64,000 bases of DNA from Mantamonas sphyraenae (taxonomy: Eukaryota > CRuMs > Mantamonadidae), in the NCBI GenBank assembly GCA_026936335.1, contig JAPMXV010000009.1, positions 248,001 through 312,000 of the forward strand. The letters are read 5' to 3'. This document shows positions 63,241-64,000 of this stretch, piece by piece. Below the pieces are notes generated by a model. That model was not told where the DNA came from and made no database searches. It saw nothing but the letters and a program-made list of their open reading frames with translations. The position numbers were made by a program, and so were the translations under genes. The stretch's first letter is position 1. The number at the start of each line of letters is the position of its first letter.

Positions 63241-63660
63241 GGACGATGAGGGGTAGAGAGAGGAGAGTGAGATAGGGAGGGGGTAATGAAGGTTCATTCG
63301 AGGCGCTGGCGTTTGGAGGAGGAGGTGGAGGAGGAGGAGGAGGAGGAGGAGGAGGAAGGGTCTTTGCGCTTGGGGAGAGTGATGAGGAGGAGGAGGAAGG
63401 GGAGGAGGAGGAAGAGGAGGGAGCGGAAGGGGAGGGGGGGAGTGGTGATGAGGACGAGGATGATGGGATGGTCGTGGAGGAGACGGAACTTGTCAGCGAA
63501 GATGGGAAAGGTGGGGATGTGGTCGGTGAGGACGATGAGGGGTAGAGAGAGGAGAGTGAGATAGGGAGGGGGTAATGAAGGTTCATTCGAGGCGCTGGCG
63601 TTTGGAGGAGGAGGTGGAGGAGGAGGAGGAGGAGGAGGAGGAGGAAGGGTCTTTGCGCTT
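63082..63660. repeat. 290-bp tandem duplication spanning two convergent 3' ends
   Basis: Copy 1 runs from about 63082 to 63371 and copy 2 from about 63372 to 63660, with a 290-nt period (289 after one G is lost). Each copy holds the end of the RPC9 coding region, the short spacer and the end of the minus-strand gene. The outer halves serve the two real genes; the inner halves are orphans. The junction shares GGGGAG with both flanks, which suggests a short-homology duplication. Confidence 0.9.
63294..63580. pseudogene. Orphan 3' ends of the minus-strand gene and RPC9
   Basis: Inner part of the tandem duplication. On the minus strand it still reads KRKDPSSSS...KRQRLE and stop (63294). On the plus strand it carries the RPC9 tail ending GGDVVGEDDEG. 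Neither fragment is attached to its gene body. Confidence 0.75.
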
Positions 63661-64000
63661 GGGGAGGGTGAATGAGGGGATGGGGTAGGCGTCGACGAGT
63701 GCGACTGTGGTGGGGCGGGTGGTGATGTGGGGTGTGATGCGGTCGATGAGGGTGTGGAGGAGGGTGTGCAGTGTGGCGTCGCTGGGTTTGCGGTTGTCGA
63801 GCCAGGCGATCTTGAGGGAGAGGGAGGTGACGCCGCGGGTGAGAGTGACGCTGATGGCATTTTTCACCTGCTGGTAGGTGAGGTGTGGCCTGAGGAGGCG
63901 GACAAAGAAGGCCAGGTCGACAGGGGGCACGCCAATGTTGCCCAGCGCCAGGATGATGTGTCGCAGCAGGGACTTCAGGTTGCCGTTGTTGATCAGCTCA
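63583..64000 (-). CDS. 3' end of an unrecognised gene
   Basis: The frame is open to the right edge of the window, so at least 138 codons are present and the N-terminus is missing. The visible part starts with helical sequence (LKSLLRHIILALGNIGVPPV, then DLAFFVRLLRPHLTYQQVKN) and a strand-like stretch (TLTRGVTSLSLKIAWLD). The C-terminus is low complexity: FTLPKRKDP, about ten serines, TSSSKRQRLE. The KRK...KRQR tail may act as a nuclear localisation signal. I do not recognise the family. The C-terminal ~27 codons are duplicated downstream at 63294. Confidence 0.6.
   Translation of the reverse strand, partial: ELINNGNLKSLLRHIILALGNIGVPPVDLAFFVRLLRPHLTYQQVKNAISVTLTRGVTSLSLKIAWLDNRKPSDATLHTLLHTLIDRITPHITTRPTTVALVDAYPIPSFTLPKRKDPSSSSSSSSSSTSSSKRQRLE

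Noticed and set aside
63286-63564. Plus-strand open frame of 92 codons, Arg/Glu-rich
   Set aside because: It lies in the orphan duplicate and reads the GGA repeats in a frame unrelated to RPC9.

Overview
This window is nuclear DNA from a compact, GC-rich, single-celled eukaryote that builds motile cilia. The genes are typical of eukaryotes, including a KDM5-type demethylase, a P4-ATPase flippase, cyclophilin, the ribosomal protein eS21, the proteasome chaperone POMP and the RNA polymerase III subunit RPC9. They carry GT-AG introns of about 50-340 nt. Four genes point to axonemes or basal bodies: an outer-arm dynein heavy chain, SPAG16/PF20, a giant SFI1-like protein and possibly a kinesin-like protein. 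A two-component receiver/Hpt protein argues against an animal. I cannot name the species; a free-living flagellate protist is the safest reading. Splice sites were placed by eye from reading frame and consensus, so expect an error of about 1 nt.

Layout. At 0-11.4 kb are the 3' end of a KDM5-like gene, a kinesin-like gene with a degenerate motor (minus), an F-box/multi-membrane-span gene and a five-exon P4-ATPase. At 11.4-25.4 kb is an outer-arm (gamma-type) dynein heavy chain (minus) with one frame break. At 25.5-30.1 kb are Acinus, POMP (minus), an AGC kinase and eS21. At 30.3-38.2 kb are four minus-strand genes: a response regulator with three Hpt domains, a four-span membrane protein, a small cysteine-rich secreted protein and a low-complexity coiled-coil protein. 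At 38.3-50.3 kb are SPAG16 and a 9.5-kb intronless SFI1-like gene. At 50.2-64 kb are a TPR protein (minus), a PH/PAK-type kinase, an F-BAR/SH3 protein, LAMTOR3, an ER cyclophilin (minus), MsrA, a coactosin-like protein (minus), a glycosylated type I membrane protein, adenylosuccinate lyase (minus), RPC9 and the 3' end of an unrecognised gene (minus).

Genes mostly alternate in strand. Start codons of divergent pairs are only 35-180 bp apart, and one convergent pair overlaps inside the coding sequence. No tRNA, rRNA, transposon or CRISPR array was seen.

The most notable items are the receiver with three Hpt domains, the F-box/TMEM185-like fusion, the degenerate kinesin, the 146-codon super-repeats in the SFI1-like gene, the tandem duplication that copied the 3' ends of two convergent genes, the dynein frame break, and a base-composition skew that flips along the window independently of gene direction.
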